NCBI GenBank assembly: GCA_009835735.1
Contig: VXWX01000079.1
Coordinates: 1-63,082 of the forward strand
Reading direction: 5' to 3'
DNA length: 63,082 nucleotides
Source of the DNA: Acidimicrobiaceae bacterium
GTDB taxonomy: Bacteria > Actinomycetota > Acidimicrobiia > Acidimicrobiales > Aldehydirespiratoraceae
This document shows, piece by piece, positions 43,598 through 51,280 of this stretch (its first letter is position 1; each line of letters begins with the position of its first letter). The notes below the pieces were generated by a model. The model was not told the origin of the DNA. It ran no database searches and saw only the letters and a program-made list of their open reading frames with translations. A program made the position numbers and the translations under genes.

Positions 43598-44427
43598 CGC
43601 CGCTCGCGGATCTCTGGTCCCTGGAGGGCCGCTGCTCGATCGTCACCGGCGCCGCCCAAGGGTTCGGGGCCGCGATCGCCCGGCGGCTGGCCGAAGCGGG
43701 GGCGACGGTCACCGTCGCCGACATCAACGAGGCCGCCGCCCGGTCGACTGCCGACCGGCTCGCGGCCGAGACCTCGAGCACCTGCCGCGGCCTCCGCGTC
43801 GACGTCTCGGACGAGATGTCGGTGGCAGCGTTGTTCGACGCCGTCGAGTCCCGGAGCGGACCGGTGGACGTCCTGGTGAACAACGCCGGTGTGTTCTCCA
43901 ACTATCTCGCCACCGAGATGCCCCGCGAGGAGTTCGCTCGGATCATCGACGTCAACGTCACGGGCGGCTTCCTGTGCTCACGGGCCGCGGCTCGCAGCAT
44001 GCGGCCCAGGGGGGCGGGGGTCATCATCAACGTCGCCTCGGTCGACGCCCAAGTTCCCTCGGCGGAGGGGCTGGCGCACTACACCACCTCCAAGCACGCC
44101 ATCGCCGGACTCACCCGCTCGCTGGCCATGGAATTGGCGCCTCACGGGATCCGCGTCAACGCCGTGTGCCCGGGAGCGGCCATGACCGAGGGAGCCGTCG
44201 AGTTCGTTAAGGCCGGAGCCCCGCAGGGCATCGATCTTGAGGCGCAGTGGGCAGGCATCGTGGACCGGACGCCGCTCGGCCGCCTGTGCAGGCCCGACGA
44301 CGTGGGCCGGGCGGCCGTCTTCCTGGCGTCGGACATGGCCGAGTTCATAACGGGCGCGCTTCTAGCGGTAGACGGTGGAATCCTCATCCAGCCCCTCGAG
44401 GGCTACGTGTCCGCCGGCCATGACTGA
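43594..44427 (+). CDS. short-chain dehydrogenase/reductase (FabG-like)
   Basis: This 277-residue oxidoreductase has a TGAAQGFGA nucleotide motif, NNAG at 96-99, and the catalytic Ser149, Tyr163 and Lys167 (YTTSK). VADI near 41-44 suggests NAD preference. The ATG at 43594 overlaps the amidohydrolase stop, and its end overlaps the ABC ATPase start, so three genes are coupled. It probably oxidises an alcohol or sugar imported by the ABC system. Confidence 0.93.
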   Translation: MTPLADLWSLEGRCSIVTGAAQGFGAAIARRLAEAGATVTVADINEAAARSTADRLAAETSSTCRGLRVDVSDEMSVAALFDAVESRSGPVDVLVNNAGVFSNYLATEMPREEFARIIDVNVTGGFLCSRAAARSMRPRGAGVIINVASVDAQVPSAEGLAHYTTSKHAIAGLTRSLAMELAPHGIRVNAVCPGAAMTEGAVEFVKAGAPQGIDLEAQWAGIVDRTPLGRLCRPDDVGRAAVFLASDMAEFITGALLAVDGGILIQPLEGYVSAGHD

Positions 44428-45166
44428 CCCCATCCTCGAAGTCCGGCGCATCGACAAGTCCTTCGGCGCGGTCGAGGCCCTGCGCCAAGTCAGCCTCGGC
44501 GTGCACGCCGGCGAGGTACTGGGACTGATCGGCGACAACGGCGCAGGCAAGTCGACCCTCGTCAAATGCGTGGCCGGGATCATCAAGCCCGACGCCGGTG
44601 AGATCCTCATCCATGGCGAGAAGGTCGAGTTGGCATCGCCGCGCGATGCCCATGAGCGAGGCATCGAGACCGTCCATCAGGATCTCGCTCTCATCGACAC
44701 ACTCGACGTCACCGGCAACATCTTCCTGAACCGGGAGATCCGCCACCGGCCGCGGCTCGCGGGCTGGATGGACAAGCGCCGTATGCACCGCGAGGCGAAG
44801 GAGATCCTCGAGGGCCTGCACATCAATATCCCGTCGGTCCGCCACCCGATCCAGAAGCTCTCGGGCGGGCAGCGCCAGGCGGTGGCCGTCGGCCGCTCCG
44901 TGGCCTGGGGACGCCAGATCGTGCTGATGGACGAGCCGGCGGCCGCGCTGGGCGTCGAGCAGTCCCGCCTCGTGCTGGAACTCATCAAGACGCTGCGGGA
45001 CCGGGGGCTCGCCGTCATGTTGATCAGCCACAACATGCAAGAGGTGCTCGACGCCTGCTCTCGGGTCGTGGTGCTGCGGCACGGCGCCGCCGTGGCCGAC
45101 ATCGAACTGGCCGATGTGACCACCAGGGATCTCGTTCAGTTGATCACAACGGGAACGGCGGCATAG
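44420..45166 (+). CDS. sugar ABC transporter ATPase, single-domain
   Basis: This 248-residue ATPase has Walker A GDNGAGKST, signature LSGGQRQAVAVGR and Walker B IVLMDEPAAALG. It resembles FrcA-type ATPases that work with RbsB/RbsC-like partners and carry one ABC domain. Its ATG at 44420 lies inside the SDR stop region. The binding lipoprotein and permease follow after the deacetylase gene. Confidence 0.95.
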   Translation: MTDPILEVRRIDKSFGAVEALRQVSLGVHAGEVLGLIGDNGAGKSTLVKCVAGIIKPDAGEILIHGEKVELASPRDAHERGIETVHQDLALIDTLDVTGNIFLNREIRHRPRLAGWMDKRRMHREAKEILEGLHINIPSVRHPIQKLSGGQRQAVAVGRSVAWGRQIVLMDEPAAALGVEQSRLVLELIKTLRDRGLAVMLISHNMQEVLDACSRVVVLRHGAAVADIELADVTTRDLVQLITTGTAA

Positions 45167-45184
45167 CGCCCGTCGCCTGGCTGC

Positions 45185-45196
45185 CTATAGTATATT
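45185..45196. promoter_or_regulatory. CTATAGTATAT element upstream of the deacetylase gene
   Basis: CTATAGTATATT lies in the 76-base gap after the ABC ATPase. Its first 11 bases repeat, in reverse orientation, the element at 41371-41382. It could be an operator or an internal promoter for the deacetylase and transporter genes. GGAGGAAGGGG serves as ribosome-binding site for the next gene. Confidence 0.5.
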
Positions 45197-45242
45197 CTGG
45201 TCAGGGAGCGCAGATCTTTCGCGTCTGGAGGAAGGGGATCCA

Positions 45243-46091
45243 ATGGCGCAGTTGCTGGTCGGTTACGACGTCGAGTCGTTCGCCATAGGAGAGGGCCTCG
45301 CCCGGATCGGCGACCACGGGATGGTCCAGGCGACCGAGCCGGATTCCACACCCCAGGGCCTAGAGGTGATCCTCCGGAACCACGAGGAGTTCGACGCGCC
45401 GGCCACGCTGTTCGTGTGCGGCCGGACGCTCGTGCACCACGTCGCACTGTTCCAGGAGCTGGTCCACCATCCGCTGATCGACATCCAGCAGCACACCTAC
45501 AGCCACGCCCTCTTCAAACCCGACTACTGGAACGGGGGCGTATTCCTGGCATCGCCCGAGGAGGCGCTCGAGACGGAACTGATGACGACATCGGCCGCCA
45601 TCGACAAGCACCTCGGGATCGAGTGCATCGGGCTGCGCACGCCCCACGGCCACCACCTGGGGTTGAGCGACCGCCCCGAGCTGCTCGACATCGTGGCCCG
45701 GTGCGGCATCCGGTACATCAGCTCGTGGGGACGCGACGCCAACGGAGAGAACCCCACCCCGATCTCGACGCAGCCGTTCTGGTACGCCGAGCAGGGACAT
45801 CCTGAGATCCTCGAGATCCCGTTCCAGCACTGGCTCGACGGCATCTGGTTCGAGGCCAACGGCCTCGACAAGGGCCGGGAGTTCGGCCAGGTGCTGCAGG
45901 GCGCCATCGACGAGATCGTCGCCGATGACCTCACCTACGGCGCCTGCTTCCACGACTGGGCCATGCTCCGTTACGACGAGGCAGGCACGCAGTGGGTCCG
46001 CTCCCTTCTCTCCTACGCGCGAGCCAGAGACGTGGAAATCGTCTCCTACACCGACTACTACCGGTCGATGCCCGCTCTCGTGCCGGCCTGA
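45243..46091 (+). CDS. polysaccharide deacetylase (NodB) family protein
   Basis: This 282-residue protein has a cytoplasmic-type NodB fold. The catalytic Asp9 (VGYDVES) and metal ligands His84 and His88 (QQHTYSH) are visible, with LRTPHGHH later. It has no signal peptide, so it acts inside the cell on an imported N-acyl compound rather than on the wall. It is inserted between the ATPase and binding-protein genes of one importer. Confidence 0.9.
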   Translation: MAQLLVGYDVESFAIGEGLARIGDHGMVQATEPDSTPQGLEVILRNHEEFDAPATLFVCGRTLVHHVALFQELVHHPLIDIQQHTYSHALFKPDYWNGGVFLASPEEALETELMTTSAAIDKHLGIECIGLRTPHGHHLGLSDRPELLDIVARCGIRYISSWGRDANGENPTPISTQPFWYAEQGHPEILEIPFQHWLDGIWFEANGLDKGREFGQVLQGAIDEIVADDLTYGACFHDWAMLRYDEAGTQWVRSLLSYARARDVEIVSYTDYYRSMPALVPA

Positions 46092-46142
46092 TCGACACAT
46101 CAACACCATCCGGTGACCAACACAACAACACAGGGGGATCCC

Positions 46143-47150
46143 ATGTTCAAGAACACTGTTCGTCTCTTCGCGGCGCTGCTGGCGTTCGTTCTGATCGCGG
46201 CCGCGTGCAGCGGCGACAGCGGCGACGGCGACTCGTCCGCGGGGACGGTTGCCTTCAGCTACGGCAACGAGACGGCCGGCATCTATCCCATCGTGGCCGG
46301 CCCGGCCCGGATCCAGGCCGAGTCCCGGGGCTACGAGTTCATCGAGGGCGCAGCCAATGGCGACTGCGAGCAGCAGGTCCAGGACATAGAGAACTTCATC
46401 GTCCAGCAAGTGGACGCCATCGTGGCCCTGCCGCTGTGCGGAATTGAGCCGCTGCAGCCGACGATCGACAAGGCCAAGGAGGCGGGTATCGTCTTCGTCG
46501 GCTACTCGACCGAGGTTCCCAACGGCGACGCGGCCATCGTCTACCAGAACGTGGCCGGAGCCGAGAAGGTGGCCAACGAGGCCCTCAGGTGGCTGGAAGA
46601 GGACTTCACCGGGGATCGCAACGACTTCTCCTGGGTCCTGTTCACCTTCGACCAGTGCGGATCGGCCTGCACGCAGCGCACCGACCCGATCAGGGAGATC
46701 ATCGTCAACGCCACCGGAGTCGCCCCGCTCGAAGCCGCGGTCGTGGCGGAGGACGCCGGCCTGGAGGCAACCGAGACCTTCTTCCAGTCCAATCCCAACA
46801 TCGCCATGATCATCGGCATCAACGATGCCGGCGCCTTGGGCGCCTACCAGGCTGTCCTGGCCCAGATGAGGACCGGTCGCGACGCCAGCGAGTTCTTCGT
46901 GGCCGGAATGGACGGCCAGAACGAGGCCCTCGAACTGCTGGCTGCCGGCGGCGGCGAGGGCGGCATCTACCGGGCGAGCGGTGCACTGGTTCTCGATGAC
47001 CTGGGACGGGCGGTCGCCGACCTTCCCATCGACCTACTCGAGGGCAACACCACCGAGAACCTGGAACTGCCCTACGAGTTGATCACTCCGAACGACGCGG
47101 CCCGGGCTCAGGAGATCCTCGACGCCTACCAGGAATTCACAGGCGGCTGA
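46143..47150 (+). CDS. sugar-type ABC substrate-binding lipoprotein (RbsB-like)
   Basis: This 335-residue lipoprotein has a signal with LIAAAC (lipidated Cys22) and a Peripla_BP_4 domain: CEQQVQDIENFIVQQVDAIV, GIEPLQPTIDKAKEAGI and late IIGINDAGALGAYQA. The ATG follows GGGGGATCCC. It is the receptor for the adjacent permease (47200) and ATPase (44420). Ligands of this family are pentoses, inositols or similar polyols. Confidence 0.93.
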   Translation: MFKNTVRLFAALLAFVLIAAACSGDSGDGDSSAGTVAFSYGNETAGIYPIVAGPARIQAESRGYEFIEGAANGDCEQQVQDIENFIVQQVDAIVALPLCGIEPLQPTIDKAKEAGIVFVGYSTEVPNGDAAIVYQNVAGAEKVANEALRWLEEDFTGDRNDFSWVLFTFDQCGSACTQRTDPIREIIVNATGVAPLEAAVVAEDAGLEATETFFQSNPNIAMIIGINDAGALGAYQAVLAQMRTGRDASEFFVAGMDGQNEALELLAAGGGEGGIYRASGALVLDDLGRAVADLPIDLLEGNTTENLELPYELITPNDAARAQEILDAYQEFTGG

Positions 47151-47199
47151 TCCTCGCCAGAAAAATGGGCCGCTCCAACCGGAGACGATCCCAGCCAAC

Positions 47200-48246
47200 A
47201 TGAACACACCCGGAGACTCCTCTTCTGGATCGCGCCCCGCCGCGGCGGCGAGCACTGTCGGATTTGACCCCGAGTCCCAGTTGGCGCGCATCCGGGCCGG
47301 GTTCCTCAGGAACGGCATCGTCATCGCGCTGGTCTTGGAGGTGTTGTTCTTCTGGTCGCAGTCCGAGAAGTTCATGACCACGTCCAACATCCGGCTCATC
47401 TTCCTGCAGGTGGCCGTGGTCGGGATCATGGCGGTGCCCACCGCCCTGCTGTTGATGTCGGGCTACATCGACTTCGCGGTCGGGTCCACTCTCGGCTTGA
47501 GCGCCGTCGTGCTTGGAAAGCAGCTCGAGGCTGGAACGCACCCGGTCACGGCCTGCACACTCACGATCATCGTGGCGGCCGGCGTCGGCCTCTGCCAGGG
47601 CACCCTGGCGACACGAGGCCGGTTCGCCCCGATCATCGTCACCCTGGGCTTCTACACCGCGGTGCGCGGGCTGACCTACGTGGTGAACGACGGGGATCTG
47701 GCCAGCGGCTGGACCGGCAGATTCAAGGAGATCGGCCAGGGTCTCCTCCCCGGCGTCGGGATCCCGAACCCGGTGATCATCGCCGGGACCGTCTTCATCA
47801 TCGGCGCGCTGTTCCACACCAAGACGGTGTGGGGCCGGCACATGGTGGCTTTAGGCGTGAACGCGGAGGCCGCCCGCCGGGCCGGCATCAATCCCTGGCG
47901 GCTACCCCTCCTGCTCTACGTCGCCAGCAGCGTCGGTGCCGGCGTAGGGGCCATCGTGCTCGTGTCCCGGCTCAACTCGGCTCCCCCGACCCTCGGCGAA
48001 GGGATCGAGATCGAGGTGCTGAGCGCCATCCTGCTGGGAGGGGTGGCCTTCGGAGGGGGAAAGGGCAACCTCCTCGGTGTGGCCGCCGGGGTATTGTTCA
48101 TCGGCGTGCTTAACGACGGGCTGCTGCTTCTGGGAGCCAAGCCCTTCTGGGTCCGCGTGAGCGCCGGGCTCGCCCTGGTAGCCGCGGCCGCCTTGGACGC
48201 TACCAGCAGATACTTCGAGCGCCGAGCAACCGGAGGAGAGGAATGA
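47200..48246 (+). CDS. sugar ABC transporter permease (RbsC-like)
   Basis: This 348-residue membrane protein has about eight to ten membrane segments. It has the family stretch LLLMSGYIDFAVGSTLGLSA and the coupling loop VALGVNAEAARRAGIN. A late glycine-rich segment, LLGGVAFGGGKGNLLG, is typical of BPD_transp_2. It completes the importer after the binding lipoprotein and precedes the GntR gene by 46 bases. Confidence 0.95.
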   Translation: MNTPGDSSSGSRPAAAASTVGFDPESQLARIRAGFLRNGIVIALVLEVLFFWSQSEKFMTTSNIRLIFLQVAVVGIMAVPTALLLMSGYIDFAVGSTLGLSAVVLGKQLEAGTHPVTACTLTIIVAAGVGLCQGTLATRGRFAPIIVTLGFYTAVRGLTYVVNDGDLASGWTGRFKEIGQGLLPGVGIPNPVIIAGTVFIIGALFHTKTVWGRHMVALGVNAEAARRAGINPWRLPLLLYVASSVGAGVGAIVLVSRLNSAPPTLGEGIEIEVLSAILLGGVAFGGGKGNLLGVAAGVLFIGVLNDGLLLLGAKPFWVRVSAGLALVAAAALDATSRYFERRATGGEE

Positions 48247-48292
48247 CACGGCCGCATTCACGCCCGCGACTCCGCTCCAGGGCGGGTGATAT

Positions 48293-49000
48293 GTGATGAG
48301 CATTGTCGGCAGCAGGGATTCCAAGAAGGCAGCCGCTTCGGTGCCCGACATCGTTGCGAGCGAGGTACGGGGATTGATACTGGACGGGACGATCAGTCCT
48401 GGCGAGCGCATCAACATCCGCGATCTGGAACGACGCCTCCAGGTCTCCCACATCCCCATCCGGGAGGGCATCCGCATGCTCCAGGCCGAGGGGCTGGTGG
48501 AGACGATGCCCAACGTGGGAGCGGTGGCGACCAAGATCTCATTGCGCGAACTCGAGGACGTGTACGACCTGCGCCGCCTGATCGAGCCGCCAGTGGCGCG
48601 GCGCGCCGCTTCGAGCATGCCCGACTCGCACATAGGTGTCCTGCACGCGGCCCTGACGGAATTGGAGAGCTCCGTCGACACTCCCGGAGCTATGGACGGC
48701 GGCTATATCGCCGCCCATCAACGGTTTCACCGGGTCCTGCTTGCCCCCAGCCTCACGCCGACCATCGAACGGACTCTCGAGCGGCTCTGGGGGGTGACCG
48801 AGAGATACCTGAGGCTCACGCGTGGGGCTGCCCTGCCCGTCGCCGACACGCAGCACCGGCTCATGGTCGAGTTGTGCGAAGAACGCCGAGGCGAGGAGCT
48901 GGCCGACGTGTTGAGCCAGCACCTTCATCTGACGACCGACACGATCCACATCCTGTACGGCGCGTCCGGATCGGACAGCCCGGATCCTGAGAGAGCATGA
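48293..49000 (+). CDS. GntR-family regulator with FCD domain
   Basis: This 235-residue repressor-type protein has an N-terminal winged helix (about 18-85; SEVRGLILDGTISPGERI, then VSHIPIREGIRMLQAEGLV) and a C-terminal all-helical FCD ligand-binding domain. Metal-binding residues are in DLRRLIEPPVARRA, HQRFHRVLL and HRLMVELC. Starts at 48293 (GTG) and 48296 (ATG) are both usable. It probably controls the surrounding catabolic operon; the CTATAGTATAT elements are candidate sites. Confidence 0.93.
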   Translation: MMSIVGSRDSKKAAASVPDIVASEVRGLILDGTISPGERINIRDLERRLQVSHIPIREGIRMLQAEGLVETMPNVGAVATKISLRELEDVYDLRRLIEPPVARRAASSMPDSHIGVLHAALTELESSVDTPGAMDGGYIAAHQRFHRVLLAPSLTPTIERTLERLWGVTERYLRLTRGAALPVADTQHRLMVELCEERRGEELADVLSQHLHLTTDTIHILYGASGSDSPDPERA

Positions 49001-49236
49001 CCTACGAGGTCATCATGCCCAAGACGGGGATGTACGAGGGCAGCGTGACGTTGACCGAGTGGCTCGTAGAAGACGGAGGCGAGGTCGTTGCAGGCGAGCC
49101 GCTGTTCGTGATGGAGAGCGACAAGGTCGAGATGGAGATCGAGGCCGAGTTCTCCGGCCGGGTCCATCAAGAAGCGGAGCCGGGCCTCGAAGCTCCGATC
49201 GGCACCCGCATCGGTGTCATCGTCGAGACGCCGTGA
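48997..49236 (+). CDS. stand-alone lipoyl/biotinyl attachment domain protein
   Basis: This 79-residue protein is a single lipoyl domain. The modification site is Lys43 in MESDKVEMEI, and the surrounding fold (MPKTGMYEGSVTLTEWLVEDGGEV) is complete. No catalytic E2 domain is attached. It overlaps the GntR stop by four bases (ATGA) and the E1 start by GTGA. That makes it a probable swinging-arm partner of the fused E1. Biotin attachment is less likely without an AMKM motif. Confidence 0.9.
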   Translation: MTYEVIMPKTGMYEGSVTLTEWLVEDGGEVVAGEPLFVMESDKVEMEIEAEFSGRVHQEAEPGLEAPIGTRIGVIVETP

Positions 49237-51269
49237 AACAGTCTCCCAGCCAATCGGGAACGGAGCCTGCGGCACCTCCCCGGTCCGCAGAGGTGCTCGA
49301 GAGCGGACTGCGAACGATGCTTCGCATTCGCGGGTTCGAGGATCGTCTCTTGAGAGAGTTCGCCAAGGGCGACATGCCTGGGTTCGTCCACACCTATCAC
49401 GGAGCCGAGCCCGTCGCCGCCGGCGTTTGCGCTCATCTGACCGACGACGACATCATCACCAGCACCCACCGAGGTCACGGACACTGCATCGCCAAGGGCT
49501 GCGACCTCTCAGCGATGGTGGCCGAGCTCTACGGGCGGGAGACCGGCCTCTGCCGGGGTCGGGGCGGATCAATGCACATCGCCGACTTCGGCAAGGGCGT
49601 GCTCGGTGCCAATGCCATCGTGGGGGGCGGCATCTCGCTGGCTGTGGGGGCTGCGCTCGCGGCCCGCGTGCTTGGCGACGACCGCGTGGCCGTCTCGTTC
49701 TTCGGCGACGGGGCCTCCAACCAGGGCATCTTCCACGAGTCGCTCAACCTGGCGTCCATCTGGCGCCTGCCTGTGGTGTTCGTGTGCGAGAACAACGGCT
49801 GGGCCGAGTCGACACCGACGGCCTACGCCACCAGCGTCGCCGACATAGCGGTCAGGGCTCAGGCCTACAACATGGCAGGGGTAATGGTCGACGGATCCGA
49901 CTACCTGGACGTGCTCACACAGGCCGGCCACGCCATCGATCGGGCTCGGCGGGGCGAGGGGCCCACGCTGATCGAAGCCAAGATCACCAGGATGCGCGGC
50001 CACTATGTGGGCGATCCCGAGCAGTACCGGTCCCGGGAACAGCGCCGCACGGCTCGGAGCCTCGATCCCGTCGCTCGGCTTGTCGACGCTGCCGACTTCG
50101 ACGTCGAAGGGTGCAAGACCGGAATCGAGGCTGAACTCGACGAAGCATACGACGCGGCCCGAGCCGCGCCCTGGCCCGATCCGGCCGAGGTGGAGCGCTA
50201 CGTTCTCAAAGGGGACCAGCCCGACCGCAAGCTGCCGGTCGCCGTGCCTACCACGGCGCGGGAGGGCTCATTCGTCCAAGCCGTTCACGAAGCGCTTGCC
50301 GAGGCCATGAGAGCAGACCCCAGCGTCATTGTCCTCGGTGAGGACATCGCCGGCGGCGCCGGACTCGGAGCGCCGCTGGAGGGCGCCATGGGCGGAACGT
50401 TCGGCGTCACGAAGGGCCTTATCGAGGAGTTCGGTTCCGAGCGGGTCCGCGACACTCCGATCTCCGAAGCCGGCTTCGTGGGCGCGGCCGTCGGGGCGGC
50501 CATGGCCGGCCTTCGGCCCGTGGTCGACATCATGTGGGCAAGCTTCGTTCCCTATTGCTTCGACCAGATCTTCAATCAGGCCGCCAAGATGCGTTACATG
50601 TTCGGTGGCCAAGCCACCGTTCCAGTGGTGTTGCGGATGGCGGTGGGCGCCGGGCTGCGGGCCGGGGGCCAGCATTCCGACACACTGCAGCAGATCTTCA
50701 CCAGCATCCCAGGACTGAAGGTGTTGGCTCCGGCTACTCCGGCCACGGCCAAGGGGCTGCTCCTTCGGGCCGTCTCCGACGACGACCCGGTCGTGTTCCT
50801 GGAGCACATGAGCCTGTACCGGACACGTGGGCCGTTGCCCGAGGGTCACTACGAGTTGCCTATCGGGCGAGCGGCTATCGAGCGCCGCGGCGACGACGTG
50901 AGCCTGATCGCCGCCGGTGCCGGGGTCCTGCTGGCCATCCAGGCTGCCGAGCGGCTGGCCACCGAACACCAATTGTCGGCCGAGATCGTCGACCTGCGAA
51001 CCCTCTCACCCCTGGACATGGACACGGTCGGGGCCTCAGCGAGACGGACCGGGCGGGCGGTCGTCATCGACGAGAGCCCACCCCGCTGCAGTGTGGCCTC
51101 CGAACTAGCCGCCGCCATCTCCGAAGTCGCATTCGACCAACTTCGCGCCCCCGTAGCGCGGGTCACTGCCGCAAACTCACCGGTGCCCTTCAGCCCTCCT
51201 CTGGAGGACGCGTACCTTCCCTCAGTCGACAGAGTGGTCAACGCCGTCCTGAGAATGTCGCACCGCTAG
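49233..51269 (+). CDS. fused E1 alpha-beta thiamine-diphosphate 2-oxoacid/acetoin dehydrogenase
   Basis: This 678-residue protein joins the E1 alpha domain (about 15-320) and the beta domain (about 343-678). The thiamine-diphosphate motif runs from GDG at 158-160 to the NN pair at 187-188. The beta half has VLGEDIAGG, RDTPISEAGFVG, ASFVPYCFDQIFNQ and DLRTLSPLD. It would decarboxylate a 2-oxoacid or acetoin and acylate the lipoyl protein encoded just upstream. No E2 or E3 gene is in the window. The GTG at 49233 is coupled to that lipoyl gene. Confidence 0.92.
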   Translation: MKQSPSQSGTEPAAPPRSAEVLESGLRTMLRIRGFEDRLLREFAKGDMPGFVHTYHGAEPVAAGVCAHLTDDDIITSTHRGHGHCIAKGCDLSAMVAELYGRETGLCRGRGGSMHIADFGKGVLGANAIVGGGISLAVGAALAARVLGDDRVAVSFFGDGASNQGIFHESLNLASIWRLPVVFVCENNGWAESTPTAYATSVADIAVRAQAYNMAGVMVDGSDYLDVLTQAGHAIDRARRGEGPTLIEAKITRMRGHYVGDPEQYRSREQRRTARSLDPVARLVDAADFDVEGCKTGIEAELDEAYDAARAAPWPDPAEVERYVLKGDQPDRKLPVAVPTTAREGSFVQAVHEALAEAMRADPSVIVLGEDIAGGAGLGAPLEGAMGGTFGVTKGLIEEFGSERVRDTPISEAGFVGAAVGAAMAGLRPVVDIMWASFVPYCFDQIFNQAAKMRYMFGGQATVPVVLRMAVGAGLRAGGQHSDTLQQIFTSIPGLKVLAPATPATAKGLLLRAVSDDDPVVFLEHMSLYRTRGPLPEGHYELPIGRAAIERRGDDVSLIAAGAGVLLAIQAAERLATEHQLSAEIVDLRTLSPLDMDTVGASARRTGRAVVIDESPPRCSVASELAAAISEVAFDQLRAPVARVTAANSPVPFSPPLEDAYLPSVDRVVNAVLRMSHR

Positions 51270-51280
51270 GAGACAAGCGC

